A stretch of 64,000 nucleotides of DNA. Origin: Meandrina meandrites. Its lineage: Eukaryota; Cnidaria; Anthozoa; Scleractinia; Meandrinidae. The notes under the pieces are model-generated. The model made no database searches. It was not told the origin of the DNA and saw only the letters and a list, made by a program, of their open reading frames with translations. The stretch is taken from NCBI GenBank assembly GCA_963693305.1, contig OY855904.1:45354815-45418814 (forward strand), read 5' to 3'. A program made the position numbers and the translations under genes. Of the stretch, positions 22,331-32,971 are shown piece after piece. Position 1 is the first letter of the stretch; each line of letters begins with the position of its first letter.

Positions 22331-22911
22331 TAAACGTGCGAACGTGCCGTGCGCGTGCGTTCACCTTATTCCCTGTTTTCCGTGGAGGGTCACATATATC
22401 GAGTCCGGGTTTTTGTCGAGGGTCGAGGGTCGAGGGTACCATGTCGAGGGTCGAGGGTACTATGTCGAGGGTCGAGGGTACCATGTCGAGGGTATTAAAA
22501 AATGAAAAAAGATAATTAAAAATAAAATAATTATTAAAATAATTAATAATTAATAATTAATAAAATAATTATTAAATAAAAAATAATAATATCATTTCTA
22601 AAAATAGAATAAAAAACAATTGATCACTATGAGGTGAAATCTTTTACATCAATTATGTTTGATGGAAAGATCTTCGGAACTTCCTCGGAAATCTTCGGAA
22701 GTCTTCGGGAATCTTCGGAAAATTTTAGAAAATGTTCAGAAAGTTTTTAAAAGTGTGACAGGCCTGACACGACTCCTGCGGGTTTCGTGATGTTGTATAT
22801 AATTAGTTTGACCTTTATAGTTTTGCTCTGACGAGTATATCTTTTAGAGATCTGCAGTGATAACAATTGGGTGACAGGCCTGCACAACTCCCATCCACGT
22901 GTAATAGCATG

Positions 22912-23702
22912 TTAAAGCTTAGCTCTAACGAGTATATCCTTTAAGGATCTGCCCCTTTTGTACGAGACAATAGGGGGATCTTTGAATATTCTTGTAAGCA
23001 ATGGTTGTTGTTGAATTAAGTGCCAATTCTGCATTAGTATTTGCTTTAAGTTAGGCACTGATGGGAGATATTGTGTGACAAAAGGCAAGATTCGCATGTC
23101 TTGTTTACGTTTCTGTTGTAGGGCAGGTTTTCTCTCCTCAAATGTTATTTCTGCGAGAGTAGTTGAAACGAGAGTTTCAGGGTACCCTCTTTCGATGAGA
23201 TTTGTTTTAAATTGTGAAATAGCAGTTTTGAATGCTGTTTCAGAGGAGTTGGTTCGGAGAAGTCTGAGTGCTTCGCCTTTAATGAAGCCCTTTTTGACCC
23301 CTGGTGGGTGGCAACTTGAGAAATGCGTGTACTGAAATGTTTCAGTAGCTTTAAAATGAGTTTTAATGTCTAGTATAGACTGCTTTGCAAATCTTTCGCC
23401 TTTGTAAACATTTGTGTCGAGGAACGTTGTTTCCGTGTCGGAAACTTCAGCCGTGAACTTGATAGTGGGATGGTGGTTATTTGCTTGTTCAATGAATTGC
23501 GTGACGTTGTCTTTGTTTATCTTCCAGATAGAGAATATATCGTCAATATACCTTTTCCAGGCGAGTGGTTTTTGAGCGCTTCGGTTTAAAATTTGTGATT
23601 CTACCTTTCCCATAAAGATGTTGGCAAAAGCGACTGCCATTTTAGTTCCCATGGCTGTTCCATGTGTTTGGAGGTAGTTTAACGGTAAAAAGTAACGTGG
23701 TC
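22912..23702 (-). pseudogene. Penelope-like reverse transcriptase, C-terminal part
   Basis: The minus-strand frame is continuous for ~260 codons, starting mid-domain upstream of the first Met (YFLPLNYLQTHG, then MGTKMAVAFANIFMG). The RT active-site motif reads KRYIDDIFSIW, so both catalytic aspartates are present. It is followed by TTFLDTNVYKG and SSCHPPGVKKGF, typical of Penelope-like elements. The N-terminal RT part and the GIY-YIG endonuclease are missing here; a separate GIY-YIG remnant lies at 47,664. It stops at 22,912. There are no internal stops, so this fragment is young, or was captured by the fold-back recently. Confidence 0.8.
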
Positions 23703-23890
23703 AGCGGTCAGCTTCAAAAGAAAACACGAACTCGATTTTCCGATGAATTCTGACCGCCTATAGAAGTTTTTCAGAGTGTTGTCCGAAGGGCATACGAAAC
23801 TTTCTGAACATTTTCTAAAATTTTCCGAAGATTCCGAAGACTTCCGAAGATTTCCGAGGAAGTTCCGAGGATCTTTCGATCAAACATAAT

Positions 23891-24129
23891 AGAGAGGTTA
23901 AGCATGACGTTTACGGCAAACGGCAAACGGCAAAAATCGAACTTTTGGTGTCTGATTTTAGTCGTTTGTACAATTTAGGGAAATTGTTTACATTTACTGT
24001 GATTAAGGGATTTTTTTCCTATTTTTCGACTGGCTTTTAATATTTAAGTGCTAAAGAAAAAGTGAGCAAAATCAGAATTATTTTTGCCGTTTGCCGTTTG
24101 CCGTAAACGTCATGCTTAACCTCTCTAAT
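23891..24129. mobile_element. MITE in the right arm of fold-back 2
   Basis: AGAGAGGTTAAGCATGACG at the left is inverted at the right, and the inverted match extends through CGGCAAACGGCAAACGG. ATCAAACATAAT is present on both sides (23,879-23,890 and 24,130-24,141). The matching site in the left arm (near 22,660) has a single copy and no element, so it shows the empty site. Confidence 0.75.
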
Positions 24130-24387
24130 ATCAAACATAATTGACGTAAACGATTTCACCACAAAGTGTTCAATTGTTTTTTATTCTATTTTTAGAAATG
24201 ATATTATTATTTTTTATTATTAATTATTATTTTATATTTTAGTTAATTATTATTTTATTTTTTTTTTATCTTTTTTCATTTTTTAATACCCTCGACATGG
24301 TACCCTCGACCCTCGACATAGTACCCTCGACCCTCGACATGGTACCCTCGACCCTCGACCCTCGACCCTCGACAAAAACCCAGACTC

Positions 24388-25559
24388 ATCGGACTACAAG
24401 TCAAAAGAGCGATGTCCAGGGTTCGACCTCCGGCTGAGCAAGGCTGAAAAGTAATCACTGAATTGAGCTCAAATAAAAGTGAACTCAAAGTCGATCAAGT
24501 TCACTGAAGTGAAGGATAAAAGACTGTTAAAGGCTACACCGATGGAAAGAGAGAAATTGATCTTCGTTGATAATACATATAATGTATACGTCGGTGGTGT
24601 TGGAGTAAGCTTACAACGAAATTGCCGTTTTCGTCTCCGATATTATTGGGCTGGTTTGAAAGCTTTGCCCTGCAGAATATACAAGCGTCCTTCAATAATG
24701 AGGTAACAAACATGAATATATGCACTACGCCTAATTTTATATTGAGAGAATTTACTTCATTTATGAACAAATTTGAAGTTGTGTCGCTATTCAGATCTTC
24801 CGGTAAATATTTATCAAACCTGTTCGTATTTGTACATTTTATACAGACATTGTTTATTAAATATTTCGTTTAGACTAACTGTTTTCTGTTTTAGTTAATG
24901 GATTTACCTGCCACGTTCAGTATTGGATTTTGAAAACAAATTATTTAGCTGCACGGATCAAAATCACAATTTCGGCTCGCTTGCATTTGTTTTGTTTCTC
25001 TTGTCCCTGCATATCAGTGAGTGTGTTGAAATATCTTCGATGCGTAAACGAATATTACCTGTGCTTGGCTGAGTGAGTTCAGACTTTACCTACCGCATAT
25101 TTATACTTACCAGAAATGAAGACAATTCATTCAGTTCTCTACATAAAATTATCTTAGGTACTTAGCAACGCGTACGATAAAACAGAATTAGTTAAGCATT
25201 CCACTAAACCGCAACGAAAAGAAGATATTCTAAGTTAGCGTGCACTACAAAATCACAAACTGACACTATTCTTACAAAAAAATGCTTTAAAATGACTTAC
25301 ATAACCGGCACCATAAATTTCAGAGTTTGTTTTGCCGCCTCGATTTTCTCAGTTTGCCGTGGCGTGAGTTGATTTTGTTTACTGTGTTTAGTAGCGAGTT
25401 CACTTTGTTTTTCTGTATTTGTTTTTGCCTTGAGTTGATTTTCTTGCCCTGACAGTTTTGTAGTAAATCACAACAAGGTCAAGATTCTTTTTACATTGAA
25501 AAACTCATAAGAGGTCCTGGAGGTGTATTAATTAGTGTACAGAAAACGTTATAAAAAGT
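24388..25559. other. No gene recognised
   Basis: Short frames only (at most 83 codons, 24,622-24,873), none with a known domain. The sequence is AT-rich with no terminal repeats that I can see. It borders the 5' end of the LINE. Confidence 0.4.
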
Positions 25560-25707
25560 TTAACGGAAAAAAGACAACACGGCCGACGGTAACACAACCC
25601 CACGAGGGCTGAAGGCAAATAGCACCCACAAGCGCCCTCTTCCCAACAGTCCAGTTCCAAGAACCCCCTCAAGAGTACCTATTAAGAAAAGAGTACAAGA
25701 ATATGAC

Positions 25708-26422
25708 ATGAATGAGAAATCAGAGTTAATATTGATTGATCTGCAAAATCAGCGTAAGTCAATGGAGGAAAATTTTGCCTGCCTTGAACAACGTATCACC
25801 GTAAAATTTCCTGAAATGATGGAGGACATGAAGAGACAAGTCAAGGAAGAAGTACAAAAAGAAAAGGAAAAATTAGAGGAGAATATGCATTCTAACTTCG
25901 CATTCCTTGAAGATGACCTGAAATCCAAGATGGCAGTAATTGATAAAACGCAGCTTGACCTCAATGATCTCGAACAATATACGCGAAAGAACAGTGTGCG
26001 TTTGTTTGGAATCAAAGAAAGTGATGATGAGGAATCCGTAGAGAAGAAAGCCATTGAAGTATTTAAAGAGTCGCTCAACCTTGATGTTGGAGAGAATAGA
26101 ATTGAAATTGCCCACAGAGCCGGGAAGTTTCGCCAAGACGGAAAAGTGATTGCGAAAAAAAGCCAGGCCTGTGCTGATAAAGTTCCTGTCACACAAGACC
26201 AAAGCTAACATCATGCGGAGAAAGAAAGATCTTAAAGGTAGCGATTTTTGGCTGGTAGAAGATTTAACCCATGAAAATGCTGAACGAATGAAAATTCTGA
26301 ATGGTCTACGTAAAGCAAACAAGATCATGGGTGTCCGGACAGTCGACGGTAAAATTAAAGTGCGTAAGTTGGATGACTCAGTTGTTATGATACGTTCCAG
26401 AGATGATATTGCCGAGCTTTAA
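25708..26422 (+). pseudogene. LINE ORF1 protein: coiled coil plus RRM-like nucleic-acid-binding domain
   Basis: The N-terminal half is a charged coiled coil (MKRQVKEEVQKEKEKLEENM), followed by the linker LEQYTRKNSVRLFGIKE and the conserved EIAHRAGKF and VKFLSHKTKA-type region (here LIKFLSHKTKAN). Such ORF1 proteins bind LINE RNA as chaperones. The frame breaks at an A7 run (about 26,154-26,160). Removing one A would join the two frames so that AKK continues into ARPVLIKF. The frame is open without an ATG back to ~25,563, so the start at 25,708 is a choice. It ends with a TAA at 26,420-26,422. Confidence 0.8.
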
Positions 26423-26449
26423 ACTAAATATTATACGTTTATTTTTTCA

Positions 26450-27786
26450 TCTTTTATCTTTAAAGAACATGTCGAATTTTTTTGGATGAAATAAGGGAAA
26501 GCACGATAAATTCTGCTATTCAGTGCTGCATCTGCAAACTGTCATATATCATTTATACTGTGTAAACAATCAGAATAATGCGATCCATGATGACGGGGAA
26601 ACGGATGATTCCTGGTTTTGTGAAAATTGTTTGTCCTTACCATTTAGTCAGCTAGAAACTGATGAATTACGCAATGAAGTAAAACCTGATTACAACTTGC
26701 ATGATGCCATTAGAGCTAGATTAGACCATGCAGCTTCTAATCCTTTGGATCCAAAAGACTATAATGAGGATATCCACACAGATCATGACATTGACCCGGA
26801 CGCCAATTTTCTATTATCTCAAACGTTAAATGACAAATGCCAATATTACTACGAGGATAGTTTTAACAATTTGATTAGCCAAGAAGACATAAAGAATGAA
26901 CTTTCTCTAATACACTTTAATATGAGAAGCATAAAAAAACAAACATGATGAATTATGCCATTATTTGAACTCGTTAAAAATTAACTTTTCAATCATTGGT
27001 ATAACTGAAACATGGATTACTGACAATGATCCAAATATATTTAACATCCAAGGCTATAATTTTATAACAGCAAACCGTAAGAGTAAACCTGGTGGAGGTG
27101 TGGGCTTGTATATTGCCGAAAACATTGAATTCAAGGAACGTAATGATTTAACCGTAGAAAAGGATGACATTTTAGAATCATTGTTCATTGAATGTAAAGT
27201 TAACGGATTTCCAGTGGTGATTGGTGCCCTATATCGTCCACCTAACTGCAGCATCAATGAATTTGATGAACAGTTTGAAAAACTGCTGGATAAAATTAAC
27301 AGAGAGAACAAATTATTCTATTTGTTAGGCGACTATAATATCGATATATTAAAAATTAACCAAAATAAATATGCTGAAAATTTTATAAATCAATTGAGCT
27401 CATCCTTCTTTTATCCACTTATTACTAAACCGACACGGATAACACATAATAGTGCTTCATTAATTGATAATATATTGACAAACAGAATGGATGATGATGA
27501 CATACAAGGAATTCTTTATACGGACATTTCAGATCACCTACCTGTTTTTACAATAAAAAGAAATGTAAAGCTCAAAGACAAAGGTAAAAAAGTTAAATTT
27601 AGACGTATAACTTCTGCCAACATTGATGATTTAAATGACCTTATTAGCAATGTAAACTGGAATGAACTAATACAAACAGAGGAACCAAACGAAGCATACA
27701 ATATATTTCACAACAAGCTCACCCAACTATATAACAAAGCAATACCTATGAAAACTATAACAAATAAAGAGATTAAGAACCGTTCT
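26450..27786 (+). pseudogene. LINE ORF2, N-terminal part: zinc finger plus APE-type endonuclease
   Basis: A PHD-like zinc finger comes first (CCICKLS, then after a frameshift HLYCVN and DSWFCENC). The endonuclease spans about 26,888-27,560: LSLIHFNMRSIK, ITETWITDNDP, GGGVGLYIAENI, ALYRPPNC, LLGDYNIDIL, SLIDNILTN and SDHLPVF, which are the metal-binding and catalytic stations of the APE family that nick target DNA. A second A7 run (26,933-26,939) has one A too many for the frame. The frame ends in the fold-back insertion at 27,787. Confidence 0.85.
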
Positions 27787-29330
27787 CTGAGAAAGTGAAG
27801 CAAACTTGGAAATGAAAATTTTTAACCCCCCTTCATTTTTTGTGTGGAGGTAGGCTACCTGGGGGGATGAACAAAAACGACCATATTTTGATTGGCAGAT
27901 GTATTGTTTCCATGGTAACCGCACTTGGTCACGCAAGCCTCAGGTTCATGTTTTGAGCTAAAATTTCACTCTCAAAAAGTAAAAATATACGAGGCTAGTT
28001 CTCGGGTAAATGTAAACCAAATCAAATGAAATTCCAGCAGAAAGTAGAGTCATTCTTCTAGTTTATAAAAATTATTGTAAAAGTATTTTGAGGTGTATGA
28101 ACAAGGAAAAAACTGATGCTGTGTAATAAAGCCTGTCGGCCATTTGGACAAGCGGAAAAATCAAGCAAAACCAATTTCGCTATTTTTCCCAAAGTACTCA
28201 CTTTCTTGAAACCAAATTAGCAGCAGAGCTAATATGGATAATGCAGTTTCGAAATATCGTAACATCTTTTTGGGGAACGTTATATTTTGTCCATAGGCAT
28301 TCAAGACATACAAGGCAAATTGCAACAAATTGCAAGATTGGCCATTTTGAGGGCCTCGCTATTTGGCCTAAAAAGGCTTAAGAGAGATGAATTCAGCTTG
28401 AAAATAATTTTATATCACCTGTTCTGTTACGTAAATGTGATTAATAACGTTTTGGTTGGCGAATTTGGTGAAATTTAAATTAATACAAAAGCCTACCTTG
28501 CAAGTTTTGGTAATTTCTTCAAGACGATTTGTTGTCTGAGACTCGCCTTCGCTCCCTCCAATTTCTTGACCAAATTAAGCACAGACACTAGCAGAAAGGC
28601 CAAATCTAACAGTTTCCCACATCAAAATCCATTTTCCTGCGTTTCAGACCACAAATGATGATACATTAATCCGCATACTTGATAAACAACAGTTCGCTGC
28701 CATGTCAAAACACATCCGTAACTTTGTGATTTCTTCCGTCGAGTGCCAAACCTCTTCAGTACAATTCATCCGGAAAGGTAGATAATGAACACTGCATTAA
28801 GCAAATGCATGCCTGTGAACATTACAGAGTAATGTCAGTGATGCATTTGGCAGAAATCGAGTCGCGCGTTCGAAAGTCAGAATGTTGAATAAACGAACAC
28901 ACCGGAAGTTCGGGAGACGGGACTGCTGACCGGATGTAACACAATACAAATGGTGTAGGTGTAAATTCTTTTAGGACATCTCATGGTTCTTTTGGTATTA
29001 AAGGTGGAAGGTTTTACGATGATAATGCAACATCAAACATGTAACTACTAGGTATATTCGTACCACAGAAGTTTAAGTTACATTTTACCGGCGATGAGTG
29101 TTTTCTGCATCTTTCGCAGGCACAGCATAGCATCGGTCAGAAACAGGCAGATTTCACATCACCGTAATTGTCCTCGTCAAATAAAGGCTACGCCGTTATA
29201 TATGGCTAAATCCCAAACAACAACAACAATTATAATATAAAAAAAACTCGTCTGTGCCGGATAGAATACGCATCGCATTTAACCTTACCGATTTTCCATT
29301 ACGGCTTCTCCTCATATCTAATAGAATGGG

Positions 29331-29364
<34 letters not shown>

Positions 29365-29720
29365 ATGAGTTAAATCGTGTTAGCCCCAGGTGTGTACAAC
29401 CACTGGGTTGGCACCCTTCAAATTATTAGCTTGGTGTTTGCCGCTGGGACACTGAGACGCGCTACGCATAGAAAGTCGACAACCTCGAAGATTGTACACC
29501 GGAAATGCGAGTATAATCAAGACTGCTGACCTGATGCACTTTGAAAATGTAGTTTCCTTGGTTTTGCGGCTTTCGAGAAAGCAACTTATTTGACACCTTT
29601 TTTTTCGCTGTATTTTGCAAAGTTTCAATCTGGTAATTTAACTTTTTTTACAATGATGAGTACAAAAGAAACATAATATTAGAAATGCACTTTGATGTTT
29701 TTTTATTACACAACCTTATA

Positions 29721-29888
29721 CAGACAACTCTCGTTAGAGCGGGCTGTGAGAAAAAAAGTGTCGTTAACATATCTTGAAAAATATAGACTATGACAAAAGT
29801 GTCCGTAATTCCGTAATAGCGATAATCCGTAAGCGGGAGTCATTTCCATTCAAACCTCTATGACGTGTCCGAACGGCGAGAGTTGAAT
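29721..29888. mobile_element. Pogo-like MITE in the fold-back centre
   Basis: CAGACAACTCTCGTTAGAGC follows TA, and the right end GAACGGCGAGAGTTG is its inverted partner. It shares ~60 bp of interior with the truncated copy at 260-358. Confidence 0.6.
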
Positions 29889-30177
29889 GCAATTGTTCCT
29901 TGGTTAGTTTTGTTGCTTATACATTGTTTTTTTTTTCGATATCAATGGTACAGTGCATGTTCCGATCTCTCTAGCATAAACATCAGAAATTACGAAGTAA
30001 GATTTTTATTCTCCAGGTTGATGATTTTTTTAAAGGAAATTGCACATCGCGAAGTGCAGGTAAATAGAGTGGTCAAGACGAAATGATCAGCATGAGAAGT
30101 TTTTCATTTTCAAATCACAAAGGGGAGGTTTCTGAGTGCACTGAAAATAATGTAACACTCACCGAATGTAACAAGGA

Positions 30178-30516
30178 TACCGTAAGATTTTGGTTATAAG
30201 CCCCCCTCCCTCCCAGGTTATAGGCCCATCTACCTGGAAACAAAAAATACATCCGGTTATAAGTCCCCCCCCCCCCCCCCTGGAAATAAGCCGCCCCCCT
30301 ATGTTAGATGACAGTACTCAAACAATGTTGCTTTATTATGACTTTTTAACATAAAAAAACGTATTTCAATCAACATTGCGGTGGCTCGTTTTGAAACGTT
30401 TTTTTTATTCCGCCAATAAGTTTCCCCCCGGATATAAGCCCCTACGTTGATAAGCCCACCCAAAACCCCTTACGAAGTTGTTTAAGCTCAGGGCTTATAA
30501 CCGGAATTTTACGGTA
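30178..30516. mobile_element. MITE with TACCGTAA/TTACGGTA ends, copy A
   Basis: The left end TACCGTAAGATTTTGG and right end CCGGAATTTTACGGTA are inverted, and the inner motif GGTTATAAGCCC is repeated at both sides and in the middle. A second copy lies at 62,912-63,257. C-rich tracts inside vary in length between the copies. Confidence 0.75.
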
Positions 30517-31087
30517 TATCAGGCACATGCAAACATGATGAAGTCCGTGAGGAGATGGATCTGATTCTTTTCCGTGCTGGTTGTTAAATAAAGAAAACAT
30601 GGCGTTTTCCATTATTTAGCTATTCATTCTTATTTGTATTCTCACACTGGGTGTTGCGCTTTTTGTGAGCCTGTTATCGTCAAGCCACTGATGAACATCT
30701 GCGGAAACATTTTTACTAGGATTTTTTGATATTAATCCCAAAGAACCACGTCTCAGTGTCCCAGCGGCGAACACCAAGCTAATAACCAAGGAAAAAACAC
30801 ATGTTCAAAGTGCATCCGGTCAGCAGTCTTGATTATACTCGCATTTCCGGTGTACAATCTTCGAGGTTGTCGACCTAGCTTCACTTTCCAGACTTTCTAT
30901 GCGTAGCGCGTCTCAGTGTCCCAGCGGCAAACACCAAGCTAATAATTTGAAGGGTGCTAACCCAGTGGTTGTACACACCTGGGGTTAACACGATTTAACT
31001 CATGCCCCCCCCCCCCACCCCCCCCCCCCCCCCACCCAATTCTATTAGATATGAGGAGAAGCCGTAATGGAAAATCGGTAAGGTTAA

Positions 31088-31470
31088 AGGAGCAGTATCA
31101 CGAGATATCTTCTAAGTGTTTGTGTAACCTATGCTGGAATTATGAAGGTGCACTCACTGATCAACAAAATAACCTTTAAACGACAAGGAAGGCAGAAGTT
31201 CACTCAATAACATGTGAACAAACCATAAACAATGTTTTTTAGTGATTTACCTCCAAGTAACACTGTCAAACTTGAAAACGTTGGCCCGATGTTTTCAAAT
31301 TTTAGACCACTTCTTTTCTACCCGTCCGTAGACAAAACAGTTTTAAACAACTTTTGTGACCAGTACAGAGCGTTTTAGCAAGGTGACACAACTATTACTG
31401 TACGTTTCAATTAATTGCAACACATCCATTGGATTTTCAAGTAGCATTAAATCTTGGTGAGACTGCCCCT
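31088..31470. mobile_element. 383-bp TTAA-flanked MITE in one arm of the fold-back
   Basis: TTAA at 31,084-31,087 and 31,471-31,474 flank ends AGGAGCAGTATCA and TGAGACTGCCCCT, inverted apart from two mismatches. The other arm has a single uninterrupted TTAA at 29,279-29,282 in the same context, which is a perfect empty site. TTAA duplication with this kind of end suggests Kolobok or piggyBac. Confidence 0.85.
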
Positions 31471-32971
31471 TTAAATGCGATGCGTACTCTATCCGGCACA
31501 GACGAGTTTTTTTTATATTATAATTGTTGTTGTTGTTTGGGATTTAGCCATATATAACGGCGTAGCCTTTATTTGACGAGGACAATTACGGTGATGTGAA
31601 ATCTGCCTGTTTCTGACCGATGCTATGCTGTGCCTGCGAAAGATGCAGAAAACACTCATCGCCGGTAAAATGTAACTTAAACTTCTGTGGTACGAATATA
31701 CCTAGTAGTTACATGTTTGATGTTGCATTATCATCGTAAAACCTTCCACCTTTAATACCAAAAGAACCATGAGATGTCCTAAAAGAATTTACACCTACAC
31801 CATTTGTATTGTGTTACATCCGGTCAGCAGTCCCGTCTCCCGAACTTCCGGTGTGTTCGTTTATTCAACATTCTGACTTTCGAACGCGCGACTCGATTTC
31901 TGCCAAATGCATCACTGACATTACTCTGTAATGTTCACAGGCATGCATTTGCTTAATGCAGTGTTCTACCTTTCCGGATGAATTGTACTGAAGAGGTTTG
32001 GCACTCGACGGAAGAAATCACAAAGTTGCGGATGTGTTTTGACATGGCAGCGAACTGTTGTTTATCAAGTATGCGGATTAATGTATCATCATTTGTGGTC
32101 TGAAACGCAGGAAAATGGATTTTGATGTGGGAAACTGTTAGATTTGGCCTTTCTGCTAGTGTCTGTGCTTAATTTGGTCAAGAAATTGGAGGGAGCGAAG
32201 GCGAGTCTCAGACAACAAATCGTCTTGAAGAAATTGCCAAAACTTGCAAGGTAGGCTTTTGTATTAATTTAAATTTCACCAAATTCGCCAACCAAAACGT
32301 TATTAATCACATTTACGTAACAGAACAGGTGATATAAAATTATTTTCAAGCTGAATTCATCTCTCTTAAGCCTTTTTAGGCCAAATAGCGAGGCCCTCAA
32401 AATGGCCAATCTTGCAATTTGTTGCAATTTGCCTTGTATGTCTTGAATGCCTATGGACAAAATATAACGTTCCCCAAAAAGATGTTACGATATTTCGAAA
32501 CTGCATTATCCATATTAGCTCTGCTGCTAATTTGGTTTCAAGAAAGTGAGTACTTTGGGAAAAATAGCGAAATTGGTTTTGCTTGATTTTGCCGCTTGTC
32601 CAAATGGCCGACAGGCTTTATTACACAGCGTCAGTTTTTTCCTTGTTCATAAACCTCAAAATACTTTTACAATATTTTTTATAAACTAGGAGAATGACTC
32701 TACTTTCTGCTGGAATTTCATTTGATTTGGTTTACATTTACCCGAGAACTAGCCTCGTATATTTTTACTTTTTGAGAGTGAAATTTTAGCTCAAAACATG
32801 AACCTGAGGCTTGCGTGACCAAGTGCGGTTACCATGGAAACAATACATCTGCCAATCAAAATATGGTCGTTTTTGTTCATCCCCCCTGGTAGCCTACCTC
32901 CACACAAAAAATGAAGGGGGGTTAAAAATTTTCATTTCCAAGTTTGCTTCACTTTCTCAGAGAACGGTTCT

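Larger units (their letters stand above)
11686..22394. mobile_element. Outer TIR element hosting nested insertions (~10.7 kb; ~1.5 kb core)
   Basis: TGTGACCCTCCACGG followed by AAAACAGGGAATAAGG and GCACGCGCACGGCAC at 11,686-11,740 is repeated inverted at 22,330-22,394. Both ends sit beside TA. Just inside each end lie repeats of an AACACGG word (17,835-17,990 and 22,160-22,330), resembling subterminal transposase-binding repeats. The 5.7-kb element at 11,755-17,492 (9-bp duplication), the MITE at 17,548-17,790 and the tRNA-like array at 18,684-22,077 (13-bp duplication) all lie inside. Removing them leaves roughly 1.5 kb with no recognisable transposase. Confidence 0.6.
22401..24387. mobile_element. 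FB-like fold-back element 2
   Basis: The outer ends GAGTC(C/T)GGGTTTTTGTC are inverted at 24,370-24,387. Next come GTCGAGG tandem repeats (22,417-22,492 and 24,290-24,372), an AT-rich block, and a CTTCGGAA-rich block (22,670-22,745 against 23,790-23,880). These arms enclose ~1 kb containing a Penelope-like reverse transcriptase fragment. The right arm also carries a 236-bp MITE absent from the left arm. Inverted arms with short tandem repeats again resemble FB elements. Confidence 0.65.
27787..32960. mobile_element. 5.2-kb fold-back transposon with ~1.8-kb inverted arms (MULE-like)
   Basis: CTGAGAAAGTGAAGCAAACT starts the left arm and its complement ends the right arm. The arms (27,787-~29,563 and ~30,785-32,960) match almost base for base by eye, including a poly-G/poly-C tract (29,330-29,363 against 31,006-31,035). 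Flanking 11-mers AGAACCGTTCT (27,776-27,786) and AGAACGGTTCT (32,961-32,971) differ only in the middle. They are nearly palindromic, so an 11-bp duplication cannot be told apart from a slightly longer TIR. Very long TIRs with 9-11-bp duplications suggest a Mutator-like element. The ~1.2-kb centre has no transposase, only two small MITEs. A 63-codon frame appears in both arms and is not a gene. Confidence 0.75.

Noticed and set aside
25749..26328. Minus-strand frames of 147 and 151 codons over LINE ORF1
   Set aside because: Shadows of the well-supported plus-strand ORF1 coiled coil.
28287..28478. Identical 63-codon frames at 28,287 (plus) and 32,269 (minus)
   Set aside because: They sit in the two arms of the same inverted transposon, so identity reflects the palindrome, not selection.
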